Below, piece by piece: positions 18,384 through 26,480 of a stretch of DNA of 64,000 nt; position 1 is the first letter of the stretch, and every line of letters starts with the position of its first letter. The stretch is from Bacteroidales bacterium (GTDB lineage Bacteria > Bacteroidota > Bacteroidia > Bacteroidales > UBA932), in contig JAILLE010000013.1 of NCBI GenBank assembly GCA_024693285.1, forward strand, positions 1 to 64,000. Reading direction: 5' to 3'. The notes below the pieces were generated by a model. The model did not search any database and was not told where the DNA came from. It worked only from the letters and a program-made list of their open reading frames with translations. Position numbers and translations under genes: made by a program.

Positions 18384-19862
18384 ATGAAATATTACGACAA
18401 ACTTATATTCGAGCTTTCAAAGGAAGGCCGTACCGGGTACTCACTTCCCAATTGTGCTCTTCCGGCCGCCGATATTCCGGAGAATTTGATGCGTTCTGAG
18501 GCTCCTGAGCTGCCTGAGGTGAGCGAGGTGGATGTGGTTAGGCACTATACCAACCTGTCGCAGATGAACTTCGGTGTCGACACCGGATTCTATCCTCTCG
18601 GGAGCTGCACGATGAAGTACAATCCCAAGATCAACGAGGAAATCGCCAACATGAAGGGTTTCCAGGGGCTTCATCCTCTTCAACCCGCATGCTCAGTCCA
18701 GGGAGCCCTGGAGGTCTATTATAATATGGACAAGGCCCTTTCCGCGATCACCGGGATGGCAGGATTCACCTTTAACCCTTGCGCCGGTGCTCATGGAGAG
18801 CTTACCGGACTGATGATTATGCGTCAGTACCATATTCTCCGTGGAGATCTGGCCCGTACCAAGGTGATAGTCCCTGACAGCGCCCATGGCACGAACCCGG
18901 CCAGCGCCGCTGTTTGCGGCCTGGAGGTTGTGGTCGTGAAATCCAACGCTGACGGCCTTGTGGATGTGGCTGATCTTAAGCCGCTTCTTGGCCCTGACAT
19001 CGCTGGTATCATGATGACCAACCCCAACACTCTCGGCTTGTTCGAGAAGGAGATAGGGGAGATCGCTGCCCTCGTCCACGAGTGCGGAGGACTGCTCTAT
19101 TATGATGGAGCCAACATGAACCCGCTTATCGGCATGGTGCGTCCTGGCGATATGGGATTCGATATCCTTCACTTGAATCTCCACAAGTCATTCTCCACTC
19201 CTCATGGTGGTGGAGGCCCTGGTTCCGGCCCGGTTGGAGTCTGCGAGAAACTGCTGCCATATCTGCCTGTCCCCAAGGTCGTCAAGAAAGAAGACGGTTC
19301 CTTCGATGTCGTGTGTGATTCCGAGAAGGCCGCCGGTCAGGTGTCTGGTTTCCTGGGTAACTTCGGTGTCATCCTCAGGGGATATGCCTATATCCTTATG
19401 CTCGGCAAGCAGAATGTCAAACTGGTCGGCAAGTACGCTACCCTTGGAGCCAACTACATCAAGGAGAGCCTCAAGGATTGCTACAAGCTTCCTATCCCTT
19501 CGGTCTGCAAACATGAGTTCGTGTTCGACGGACTGATTAATGACGGATCAAGAAAAGGCACTGAAGACGAGAGGGAAGGAGCCACGACTCTGGATGTGGC
19601 CAAGAGACTGTTGGACTTCGGTTTCCATGCTCCGACTATCTACTTCCCGCTTCTCTTCCACCAGGCTATAATGATAGAACCAACTGAGACTGAGTCAGTC
19701 GAGACGCTGGACGCTTTCATCGAGGTCATGAGGAAGATCGCCGCTGAGGCCGCGGAGGATCCGGCTATCCTGAAAGCCGCTCCTCACAACGCTCCGATCA
19801 CTCGTCCGGACGAGACGACCGCCGCAAGGCAGCCGGTTCTCAAGTTCCAGGATGAGGCTTAA
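18384..19862 (+). CDS. gcvPB: Glycine dehydrogenase (decarboxylating) subunit 2
   Basis: C-terminal half of the split P protein, 492 residues. The PLP lysine is in LNLHKSFSTPHGGGGPGSGP, with YPLGSCTMKYNPK near residue 70 and SAHGTNPASAA mid-protein. Completes a functional T-H-PA-PB set; together with GlyA (54859-56187) it links glycine, serine and one-carbon units. A 16-bp terminator follows six bases after the stop, ending the transcription unit. Confidence 0.97.
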   Translation: MKYYDKLIFELSKEGRTGYSLPNCALPAADIPENLMRSEAPELPEVSEVDVVRHYTNLSQMNFGVDTGFYPLGSCTMKYNPKINEEIANMKGFQGLHPLQPACSVQGALEVYYNMDKALSAITGMAGFTFNPCAGAHGELTGLMIMRQYHILRGDLARTKVIVPDSAHGTNPASAAVCGLEVVVVKSNADGLVDVADLKPLLGPDIAGIMMTNPNTLGLFEKEIGEIAALVHECGGLLYYDGANMNPLIGMVRPGDMGFDILHLNLHKSFSTPHGGGGPGSGPVGVCEKLLPYLPVPKVVKKEDGSFDVVCDSEKAAGQVSGFLGNFGVILRGYAYILMLGKQNVKLVGKYATLGANYIKESLKDCYKLPIPSVCKHEFVFDGLINDGSRKGTEDEREGATTLDVAKRLLDFGFHAPTIYFPLLFHQAIMIEPTETESVETLDAFIEVMRKIAAEAAEDPAILKAAPHNAPITRPDETTAARQPVLKFQDEA

Positions 19863-19868
19863 TGTGAT

Positions 19869-19905
19869 AAAAGAATCCGGCCGGTTTCCGGCCGGATTCT
19901 TTTTT
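19869..19905 (+). terminator. Terminator of the gcv unit
   Basis: Perfect 16-bp stem (19869-19884 with 19888-19903), three-base TTT loop, T-run to 19905. The A-rich left arm means it could also work on the other strand. Confidence 0.92.
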
Positions 19906-19915
19906 GCCTAAAAAT

Positions 19916-19946
19916 TTTGCGGATTCACGGAATGTTTATATATTTG
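19916..19946 (+). promoter_or_regulatory. Bacteroidota-type promoter of tRNA-Ala
   Basis: TTTG at 19916-19919, 19 bases, TATATTTG at 19939-19946, 11 bases before the mature tRNA 5' end: a perfect match to the consensus. Confidence 0.85.
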
Positions 19947-19957
19947 CAGTCCGAAAC

Positions 19958-20030
19958 GGGGTATTAGCTCAGTTGGTAGAGCGTTTGAATGGCATTCAAA
20001 AGGTCAGGAGTTCGATTCTCCTATGCTCCA
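19958..20030 (+). tRNA. tRNA-Ala (anticodon GGC)
   Basis: A 73-base cloverleaf. Acceptor GGGGTAT pairs with ATGCTCC (two G-T pairs), D stem GCTC/GAGC, anticodon stem TTTGA/TCAAA with loop ATGGCAT (anticodon GGC, reading GCC), T arm AGGAG-TTCGATT-CTCCT, discriminator A. CCA is not encoded. Own promoter upstream and terminator downstream. Confidence 0.95.
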
Positions 20031-20031
20031 C

Positions 20032-20066
20032 AAAAAGGACCGACTCGAAATGAGCCGGTCCTTTTT
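20032..20066 (+). terminator. Terminator of tRNA-Ala, possibly bidirectional
   Basis: AAAAAGGACCG (20032-20042) pairs with CGGTCCTTTTT (20056-20066), with an inner CTC/GAG extension. The A-run on the left makes it usable also by the convergent gene ending at 20095. Confidence 0.88.
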
Positions 20067-20094
20067 CGTTGTCATTCAGATTATTAAGATAATC

Positions 20095-20565
20095 TTAAAA
20101 CCTCAAAGCCAGACCTACGCCGTTATCAGTGGCACCTATTGACACGTTTGCGGCTCGAGGTTTAGGGGCGTATCTCCTCACATAGTCGTCCAGCATCCAA
20201 TCAAGTTGTTTTCGACCTTTCCTCCATAGGGGGATCCCGGCTATGAGACTGCCGGCGAACCCTGCGGCGCCTATCAAAGCCACCGCATCGTTTTCATTAT
20301 TGATTCCGGATAAAGCGAATAGGCCGAACAAGGGTGCGGATACGAGGCACAGGTTTGTACCCCAGGATCTGGTTGCCCTGGCTTTGCGGTACTGGCTCCC
20401 GTAGATTGAATAACCTACAGCGTCGCTGAATGGTGTAAGGTAAAGATATGGGTCATAGATCTGCTCGTCAGGCTCGAAGAGTTGAGATTCTTCTCTTACG
20501 ATCACTTGAGCCGAAAGGCTTGTTGAAATGGCCAGAACAGCCATCATTACTAGAATTCTTCTCAT
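20095..20565 (-). CDS. Hypothetical secreted protein, 156 residues
   Basis: Not recognised. Starting at ATG 20563-20565 it has a signal peptide (MRRILVMMAVLAISTSLSAQ) and two weakly hydrophobic segments in the middle (LFGLFALSGI, ALIGAAGFAGSLIAGIPL) that could be membrane helices. The C-terminus ends ...GVGLALRF, with a terminal aromatic as in many outer-membrane proteins. An in-frame ATG at 20601 would put 12 non-hydrophobic residues in front of the signal peptide, so I prefer 20565. It is divergent from the blaI-like gene; the operator-like dyad at 20640-20662 lies between them and might control both. Confidence 0.7.
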   Translation of the reverse strand: MRRILVMMAVLAISTSLSAQVIVREESQLFEPDEQIYDPYLYLTPFSDAVGYSIYGSQYRKARATRSWGTNLCLVSAPLFGLFALSGINNENDAVALIGAAGFAGSLIAGIPLWRKGRKQLDWMLDDYVRRYAPKPRAANVSIGATDNGVGLALRF

Positions 20566-20639
20566 GTCTTCAAGTTTTTGTGATGTTATAACGTTTTGCA
20601 AAAAGCAAGCCGCATTGTATCTCCGAAGTAATAACGTAA

Positions 20640-20662
20640 ATCTCCTAAATTTATTAGGAGAT
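20640..20662. promoter_or_regulatory. Operator-like perfect dyad upstream of the blaI-like gene
   Basis: ATCTCCTAA at 20640-20648, five bases ATTTA, then the exact inverted copy TTAGGAGAT at 20654-20662. It overlaps the expected upstream promoter box for the -7 element TATATTCG at 20677-20684. BlaI/MecI repressors bind short dyads in front of their own operon, so autoregulation by the adjacent repressor is the simple reading. It is 52 bases before the repressor ATG and 74 bases from the divergent start. Confidence 0.65.
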
Positions 20663-20676
20663 ATAAATTAAATGAC

Positions 20677-20684
20677 TATATTCG
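20677..20684 (+). promoter_or_regulatory. Probable -7 box of the blaI-blaR operon
   Basis: TATATTCG, one base away from TAnnTTTG, 30 bases before the ATG. The matching upstream position holds TTAG, inside the right arm of the dyad, so a repressor bound there would block it. Confidence 0.5.
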
Positions 20685-20714
20685 CGTAGTAACGTCTTAT
20701 ATGTGAGATTAGCT

Positions 20715-21080
20715 ATGAAGCAGACATTAACCGCGAAAGAAGAGATGTTGATGAACATTTTCTGGGCGCATGAGCCTTTGTTCATCAGAGATTTGATCAG
20801 TTATATTCCCGAGCCGAAGCCTCATTACAACACTGTCGCGACATTGGTTAAGTTTTTGGAGGAGAAGGGGTTCGTGGAGAGGGAGCCGATGGCGAACTCC
20901 TTCCGATACAAAGTCAAGATTAGTGAACGGCAATATCGCGGGAATACGATTTCCAAAGTTGTCGCCCGCTACTATGACAACTCCTATCTCAACTTGGTAT
21001 CCCAGTTCGTTGAGGAAGACAAGATGGACCTTAAGGAGCTGAAAGACCTGGTCGCGCGAATTGAAAAGAATAAGAAATGA
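20715..21080 (+). CDS. BlaI/MecI-family transcriptional repressor
   Basis: A 121-residue winged-helix repressor of the penicillinase-repressor family. The N-terminus LTAKEEMLMNIFW, the recognition-helix region HYNTVATLVKFLEEKGFV and the wing VEREPMANSFRYKVKIS are typical; the C-terminal part is the dimer helix region. In BlaI/MecI systems the partner sensor-protease BlaR1/MecR1 triggers its cleavage. The ATG at 20715 gives the family start; a GTG four codons upstream is in frame. The stop overlaps the start of the BlaR1-like gene by four bases (ATGA), so the two are coupled. Confidence 0.9.
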   Translation: MKQTLTAKEEMLMNIFWAHEPLFIRDLISYIPEPKPHYNTVATLVKFLEEKGFVEREPMANSFRYKVKISERQYRGNTISKVVARYYDNSYLNLVSQFVEEDKMDLKELKDLVARIEKNKK

Positions 21081-22279
21081 CACCGTTTTTATTATATATA
21101 GCACGAGGTGGTCTGTATCTGGGCCTGTTCTATGCGTTTTACCTGCTGGTGATGCGTCGGACCACCTTTTTCAGGTTGAACCGGATGCTCCTTCTGGCGG
21201 GGAGTTATCTCTGCTTGCTTCTTCCATTTATCAGGATCCGGCCGACAAATGTCGTTGTGGTCGATCCTGTCTGGGTTTTCGGATGGGCATCTCCAGATAA
21301 CAGATTAGCCGAACATGCTCTCCAATCCTCCTTCCCATGGAAGGAATTCTTATTGGCTATTTACATTTTTGGAGGGGTCGCTACACTGACTCTTTACCTG
21401 GTGTCCGCATGCAAGACGGGACGCTTGATACGGAAAGGAGAACAAACCAAGAGAGATGGCTTCCGTCTAGTGTTGCTGGAAGAGGATATTCCTTCTTTCA
21501 GTTGGGGACGTACAGTGGTGATTTGCATGAAGGACCTGAAAGAGAATCCTGCCATATTCACGCATGAGCTTATGCACGTAAAGTGCCGGCACTCACTGGA
21601 CCTTATCTTCTTCCTGCCGATTCAACTGCTTTTCTGGTGGAATCCGCTGGTCTGGATCACCAGGGAGGAATTACGCCTTCTCCATGAATATGAAGCCGAT
21701 GAGCGAGTTATTCAAAATGGCGTTGAAGCCGCTCAATATCAATTACTTCTCGTGCGTAAAGCAGTGGGGGAGCACCGCTTCTCGATGGCCAGTGGTTTCC
21801 AGCATGCCAAACTCAAGAGCCGCATCGATATGATGCTCAAACCGTCGTCCTCCCGGTGGATTCGTTGGTCATATCTGGCCATCCTCCCTGTGTTGGCCGC
21901 TTTCATGTTAGCTTGTAATCCGTCCATGGAATCCGATGAAATAAAGCCAGATCCCGAGTTGATTCCTTTCCGGCTGGTGGAACGGAAACCGACCTTTAAC
22001 GGGGGTGACGCGAATGAATTCTCCAAATGGGTGAATTCGCGGCTCGTTTACCCTAAAACGGCTAAAGACGAAGGTGTACAAGGCCGTGTGACCTTGCAAT
22101 TTACTGTTGGGACTGATGGAGTGGTCCGGGATGTTGAAGTGCTTAAAGGGGTTAGAGAAGATTTGGATACGGAGGCGTTACGTGTGGTCTCCGCTTCTCC
22201 GAAGTGGGACCCCGGCGTTAGAGCCGGCGAAATTGTTCCGGTCACATTTATCTTCCCTGTTATTTTCCAACTCAGATGA
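21077..22279 (+). CDS. BlaR1/MecR1-like M56 metallopeptidase fused to a TonB C-terminal domain
   Basis: A 400-residue inner-membrane protein. Residues 1-150 hold three membrane helices, followed by a cytoplasmic zinc-peptidase with HELMH at 163-167 and the downstream EYEADE glutamate, then a further membrane helix (about 250-275). The C-terminal 90 residues (YPKTAKDEGVQGRVTLQF, VEVLKGVREDLDTEAL) are a TonB C-terminal domain in place of the penicillin-binding sensor of BlaR1. This arrangement is common in Bacteroidota. The TonB-like tail should reach the periplasm and may contact an outer-membrane receptor; the barrel protein two genes downstream is an attractive partner. Confidence 0.9.
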   Translation: MTPFLLYIARGGLYLGLFYAFYLLVMRRTTFFRLNRMLLLAGSYLCLLLPFIRIRPTNVVVVDPVWVFGWASPDNRLAEHALQSSFPWKEFLLAIYIFGGVATLTLYLVSACKTGRLIRKGEQTKRDGFRLVLLEEDIPSFSWGRTVVICMKDLKENPAIFTHELMHVKCRHSLDLIFFLPIQLLFWWNPLVWITREELRLLHEYEADERVIQNGVEAAQYQLLLVRKAVGEHRFSMASGFQHAKLKSRIDMMLKPSSSRWIRWSYLAILPVLAAFMLACNPSMESDEIKPDPELIPFRLVERKPTFNGGDANEFSKWVNSRLVYPKTAKDEGVQGRVTLQFTVGTDGVVRDVEVLKGVREDLDTEALRVVSASPKWDPGVRAGEIVPVTFIFPVIFQLR

Positions 22280-23454
22280 AAAGATTAGTATTCATATTAT
22301 CAATGTCGATGGTCTGCGTTCAGCTTGGTGCTCAGACAACCCATCGTGATTCAGTGCTGGCCGAGGCGCGCTACCTGAAGAGTATTTACCGTACCGATGA
22401 TGCCATCGAGAAACTCTCGGCGTTGGTACGGCCTGGTTCAATGGATGAAGGTGTGCTGGCTGAGCTGGCTGACTGCCATTTTCAGAGCGGAGCTTATGAG
22501 GATGCGCTCGGAACATACTATATGCTATCTTCATTTGCCCAGGACAATATACTCTACAAGATCCGTCTGATGCAAGCCTCTTATCGGCTGAAGGCATATC
22601 CTCAGAGTATCCAGGCAGGGCAGGCGGTTCTCCAGAGGGATTCCATCCCGGCGGTCGTCAGTTTCGTGGGTGATGCTTTCAAACAGATGGAGAAACCTGA
22701 TTCGGCTTTATGGTACTATCGGAAGTCATTGGCTCTGAAGCCGATGAACGAATCGGTCCTGTCCAAGGCGATGGGTATTCTTCTCGATTCCGAAAACTAT
22801 GATGGGGCGATCGCTCTTAGCGAACCTTTCCTTGCCGAGGATCCTGACAATATGACGATAGCGCCCCTGCAAGGCGTCGCCTTTTATCGGAAGGGAGATT
22901 ATGAGACCGCCAGCAAGGTGTTCCAGCGTCAGGAGGATATTGGCAATGACACCTACCCGATCCACTACTATCTGGGTCAGAGTTACTGGCACGATCTGGT
23001 TTTATACCGGGCTGATAAAGAACTCATTGCCGCATGGCAGATTGACTCCAGCGATGTGGGATTGGCTTATGCCATCGCCGCGGCGAAAATGGATGCTTAC
23101 CGTCCGTTTGACAGGGATGTGAAACCTTGGCTGGACAAAGCTCTGAAGATGCTTGAGCCTGATCCGGCCATGATGTCCCGTATTCATCAGCAGTATGGTC
23201 TAGGATATTATAAAACGCAAAATTCCTGGGACAGCGCCATAGAGCATTACAAAGAAGCTTACAAGTATAATCCGAAGTTTATTTCGGCTCTCTCCACCAT
23301 CGCCTATTGCTACCAGATGAAAAAAGATTACAAGCAAGCTCTCGAATGGTATGAAAAGTACCTTAAGGTCGCCCGTCCGGGCTCGAATGGCTATGAGTTC
23401 GCCGTCGACAATGTGAAATACCTTAAAGGAGAATTGTTTATGGAAGAGAAGTGA
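22276..23454 (+). CDS. Secreted TPR-repeat protein
   Basis: A 392-residue exported protein: signal peptide (MKRLVFILSMSMVCVQLGAQ) and then tetratricopeptide repeats over most of the length, clearest at ALWYYRKSLALKPMNESVL, GVAFYRKGDYETASKVF, AIEHYKEAYKYNPKFISAL and YKQALEWYEKYLKVA. TPR proteins are scaffolds for protein complexes; the partner is unknown. Its start overlaps the BlaR1-like stop by four bases (ATGA), so it belongs to the same operon. Confidence 0.85.
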   Translation: MKRLVFILSMSMVCVQLGAQTTHRDSVLAEARYLKSIYRTDDAIEKLSALVRPGSMDEGVLAELADCHFQSGAYEDALGTYYMLSSFAQDNILYKIRLMQASYRLKAYPQSIQAGQAVLQRDSIPAVVSFVGDAFKQMEKPDSALWYYRKSLALKPMNESVLSKAMGILLDSENYDGAIALSEPFLAEDPDNMTIAPLQGVAFYRKGDYETASKVFQRQEDIGNDTYPIHYYLGQSYWHDLVLYRADKELIAAWQIDSSDVGLAYAIAAAKMDAYRPFDRDVKPWLDKALKMLEPDPAMMSRIHQQYGLGYYKTQNSWDSAIEHYKEAYKYNPKFISALSTIAYCYQMKKDYKQALEWYEKYLKVARPGSNGYEFAVDNVKYLKGELFMEEK

Positions 23455-23519
23455 AATTGTTTGTTAACTTTCAAGGGCTTCACACGTCTAAAGTATATAC
23501 AACGATATTGGTTTTCCGC

Positions 23520-26408
23520 ATGAAACGAACTTTTCTCACCGCTTTTTCTATCCTGGCACTGTGCCTTTCCGCAAAAGCCCAGGTCTTCATATTGAATGAT
23601 AACCTGATGGACGGAAGGATGGCCGAGGTCAGCGGCACCGTCGTTGACTCTCTCACCAACGAGCCGATTCCTTTCGCCTCGTTCTATGTCATCCCCGCCA
23701 AGGACACCACGATCAGCAATTTCACACTCACCGATGCCGAGGGCAAAGCCAAATTGGAGGATGTCCCTTACGGCAACTATGTCCTTCGTGTGGAAATGCT
23801 TGGTTATCATCCTTTTGTTTTAGAGAAATATTTCCGGGACATGATGGTGGACATGGGAACGATCAAGCTCAAGATCGATGAGAATTACCTTAATGCGGCG
23901 GTCGTGACCGATGTGGGCAATCCGATTATCGTGAAGCAGGACACCGTCGAGTTCAACGCTTCGTCCTTCCAGGTCGGCACTAACGCGATGCTCAAAGATC
24001 TCCTGAAACGCATGCCGGGAATGGAGATTACTGACGAGGGTAAAGTCAAGTTCAATGGCAAGGAGATTGACAAGCTCACAGTAGGCGGACGTACATTTTT
24101 CTTTGGAGATCAGTCCACAGCCCTGAACAACTTGCCCGCATCGATTGTGGACAAGATAAGGGTGATCGACCGGGAGTCGGAATCCACAAGGGATACGGGC
24201 ATGCAGGACGGTGCGAGAGAGCAAGTCCTCGACGTCGCCTTGAAAAAGGAATATGAGAAAGGGTGGTTCGGCAACGCCGGAGTGAAGGGAGGAACCACCG
24301 CGGCTCATGATAAGGACAACCCCTTGCGTGATGACCGAGGTCTGCTTTACAGCGGTAACGCGCTTGTGGCGGCGTACTCGGAGAAAGATCAGTTGACCTT
24401 GATCGGCAACGGGATGAACATCAACGACGCGGATGGAGTGGTCTTCGTGGCCGTCAGCGCTGACGGGACCACCAGGACCAGCAATATCGGCCAGATATCC
24501 TCGGCCGGGCAGCTGGGAGTGAATTACAACACACAGAGAATCAAGAACTTCGACACGACTATAGGAAGCAACTATAAATATGGTGACTCTCGTTCCGGGA
24601 ACAAGTCATTCAGGACCACCTTTCAGGATGACGGGAATATCTTTTCTTCCTCGGAGAATTCCGGGAGGGGGTTCTCCAACTCTGTCGCGGCTGACGCTGA
24701 GATAAAGAAGGAGAGCGGCAAGGTTAGGGTACGTATAACCCCGAGTTTCTCTTACACCTGGAACAATGACTTCAGTACTTCAACATCAGAGACCTCAAGG
24801 GAGGGCTTGTTCATAAATAGTTCAAAAGGCGATGTCCATAGCTTAAGCTCCACCATGAGGTTATATGACTACAACGCCATTACCTTCAGGGACCTTTGGG
24901 GGAAGAAAAACCGGTTTATCGAGTTCCAGGCGAGCTTCACTGTCGGAGACACTGACGGAGAGAGCGATGAGGTCAGCATTGTGAAAACAGCCGCCGGAGA
25001 AGATCGTAGGGACTTGAGGTACCAGTCAGACTCAAAGTACCGTATGGTCGGAGGAAGGGTACGCTACGCTGAGCCGATCGGGGAGAAAATACTACTCTCG
25101 GGTAGCGCTTACCTGTCTGCCACAAGCCAGAACAGTCTGCGTGACGCTTTCGATGCGGCAGGGCGCAACGGCTTCTATTCCTCCGAGTCAAATGCCCACA
25201 CAATCAGCCAGATTTACGACATGACCGCCCAATACAAGTTCGCCAATACGAGCTGGATAACACTGGGAGCCAGCATGTCGGGGCTGATGAATGAGACATA
25301 TTCCAAAAGTTATGGAGTTTCAAGCACCACAGGCGCTGGAGAGTGGTACTGGCATGCGACCCCCACCTTGCGAATCCAACACATGGTGGGCGACAATCGT
25401 TTCACCGTGTCCACGTCTGGAACCTCGCGCCAGCCCGACAGAAGTTCCATGGTACCGGTCATGAATATCGCCGACCCGTCCAGGCCGGTGATAGGAAATA
25501 TCTATCTCAAACCAGGTGGATACACCACATTCGTCGCCAGCTTTGACCGTAACAACAAGAAAAGATTTTCCAACCTTATGATGACCTTCTACGGCACCGT
25601 GAACACAAGACCTGTCACCTACGCCCGCTGGTACGACTCTGACGGTATCATGTATGCCGTGCCGTTGAACTCGAAGAAGAACTCTTTCAGCTCATCGCTA
25701 TACTCGAGTTACAACACTCCGCTTGACAGCGGCAAAAAGTGGTTCCTGACTTTTGGAATCAGCGGAAGTGTCATACGTTCAACCAGTTATCAACCTAAGG
25801 GTACTCTTCCTGGAGTTGATAAGGACAGTTTCGACTATTCCTCGTTCATGGATTCTTTCTGGGGAGATCCCAAAGGGAACCTGTTCTTTAGCGGAAAGAG
25901 CGGCTTTTTCGAGGGTAATACCACCAGCTATGGTTACGATCCCAGCGTCACTTTGAGATATAGCTCCGGAGGCTTCACATGGAGAGCTTTCTCCTCGGCT
26001 TCACGGGAAATCGCCCGCTATTCCTTGAATAAGAATCTCAACATGAACACGTTGGACTCTTCCGTCGGGTTATCCGGCAACTACCGGACAAAACATGAGT
26101 TTGAGTTTGACACGGACCTCACATATCACTGGTACCGGGGATTCGCTGAGGGGTATGGCGATCCGGAATGGAGATGGAACATTGAGATTTCGAAGAATGT
26201 CAAGGCGTACACATTCAGCTTGCATATCCACGATCTCCTTGACCAGACCCGTAACCTGAACCACACTGTCACAGCCAACTACGAGCAGGACTCCTACACT
26301 CTGGTTATGGGACGTTACATTCTTTTCGGGGTCAAGTGGAACTTCGGCAAGATGAACGCTGTCAACAGTCAGAGAGCTCAGAACGCCGCTTGGAATATGG
26401 CGTTCTAA
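23520..26408 (+). CDS. TonB-dependent-receptor-like outer-membrane barrel with N-terminal CarboxypepD_reg-like domain
   Basis: A 962-residue outer-membrane protein. After the signal peptide (ending LSAKAQ) comes a beta-sandwich of the carboxypeptidase-regulatory type (VSGTVVDSLTNEPIPFASFY, about residues 38-115), then a plug-like domain (LKDLLKRMPGMEI, KLTVGGRTFFFGD, IVDKIRVID) and a long beta-barrel rich in aromatic and Ser/Thr strands ending ...NAAWNMAF with C-terminal Phe. The family is the OMP beta-barrel group related to but distinct from SusC. I start at ATG 23520, 65 bases after the TPR stop; a GTG at 23451 overlapping that stop is in frame but would spoil the signal peptide. Co-transcription with the BlaI/BlaR1 genes is likely. 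Confidence 0.85.
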   Translation: MKRTFLTAFSILALCLSAKAQVFILNDNLMDGRMAEVSGTVVDSLTNEPIPFASFYVIPAKDTTISNFTLTDAEGKAKLEDVPYGNYVLRVEMLGYHPFVLEKYFRDMMVDMGTIKLKIDENYLNAAVVTDVGNPIIVKQDTVEFNASSFQVGTNAMLKDLLKRMPGMEITDEGKVKFNGKEIDKLTVGGRTFFFGDQSTALNNLPASIVDKIRVIDRESESTRDTGMQDGAREQVLDVALKKEYEKGWFGNAGVKGGTTAAHDKDNPLRDDRGLLYSGNALVAAYSEKDQLTLIGNGMNINDADGVVFVAVSADGTTRTSNIGQISSAGQLGVNYNTQRIKNFDTTIGSNYKYGDSRSGNKSFRTTFQDDGNIFSSSENSGRGFSNSVAADAEIKKESGKVRVRITPSFSYTWNNDFSTSTSETSREGLFINSSKGDVHSLSSTMRLYDYNAITFRDLWGKKNRFIEFQASFTVGDTDGESDEVSIVKTAAGEDRRDLRYQSDSKYRMVGGRVRYAEPIGEKILLSGSAYLSATSQNSLRDAFDAAGRNGFYSSESNAHTISQIYDMTAQYKFANTSWITLGASMSGLMNETYSKSYGVSSTTGAGEWYWHATPTLRIQHMVGDNRFTVSTSGTSRQPDRSSMVPVMNIADPSRPVIGNIYLKPGGYTTFVASFDRNNKKRFSNLMMTFYGTVNTRPVTYARWYDSDGIMYAVPLNSKKNSFSSSLYSSYNTPLDSGKKWFLTFGISGSVIRSTSYQPKGTLPGVDKDSFDYSSFMDSFWGDPKGNLFFSGKSGFFEGNTTSYGYDPSVTLRYSSGGFTWRAFSSASREIARYSLNKNLNMNTLDSSVGLSGNYRTKHEFEFDTDLTYHWYRGFAEGYGDPEWRWNIEISKNVKAYTFSLHIHDLLDQTRNLNHTVTANYEQDSYTLVMGRYILFGVKWNFGKMNAVNSQRAQNAAWNMAF

Positions 26409-26453
26409 GCGGTCTCGCTGACAGTGACGTACATTTTTCCAAATACTTTTTTT

Positions 26454-26461
26454 TATATTCG
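26454..26461 (+). promoter_or_regulatory. Possible -7 box of the sugar porter gene
   Basis: TATATTCG 20 bases before the ATG at 26481, preceded by a T-rich stretch; no TTTG box at the usual distance. Confidence 0.35.
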
Positions 26462-26480
26462 CGGGACAATTTGATGGAAT

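Noticed and set aside
20078..20095. AGATTAT-TAAG-ATAATCT hairpin at the stop of the 156-residue gene
   Set aside because: A/T-only weak stem without a T-run on the minus strand; the tRNA-Ala terminator beyond it is the better end signal.
20715..22279. Beta-lactam resistance system
   Set aside because: BlaI/BlaR1-like regulators are present, but the sensor domain is TonB-like and no beta-lactamase or penicillin-binding protein gene is near.
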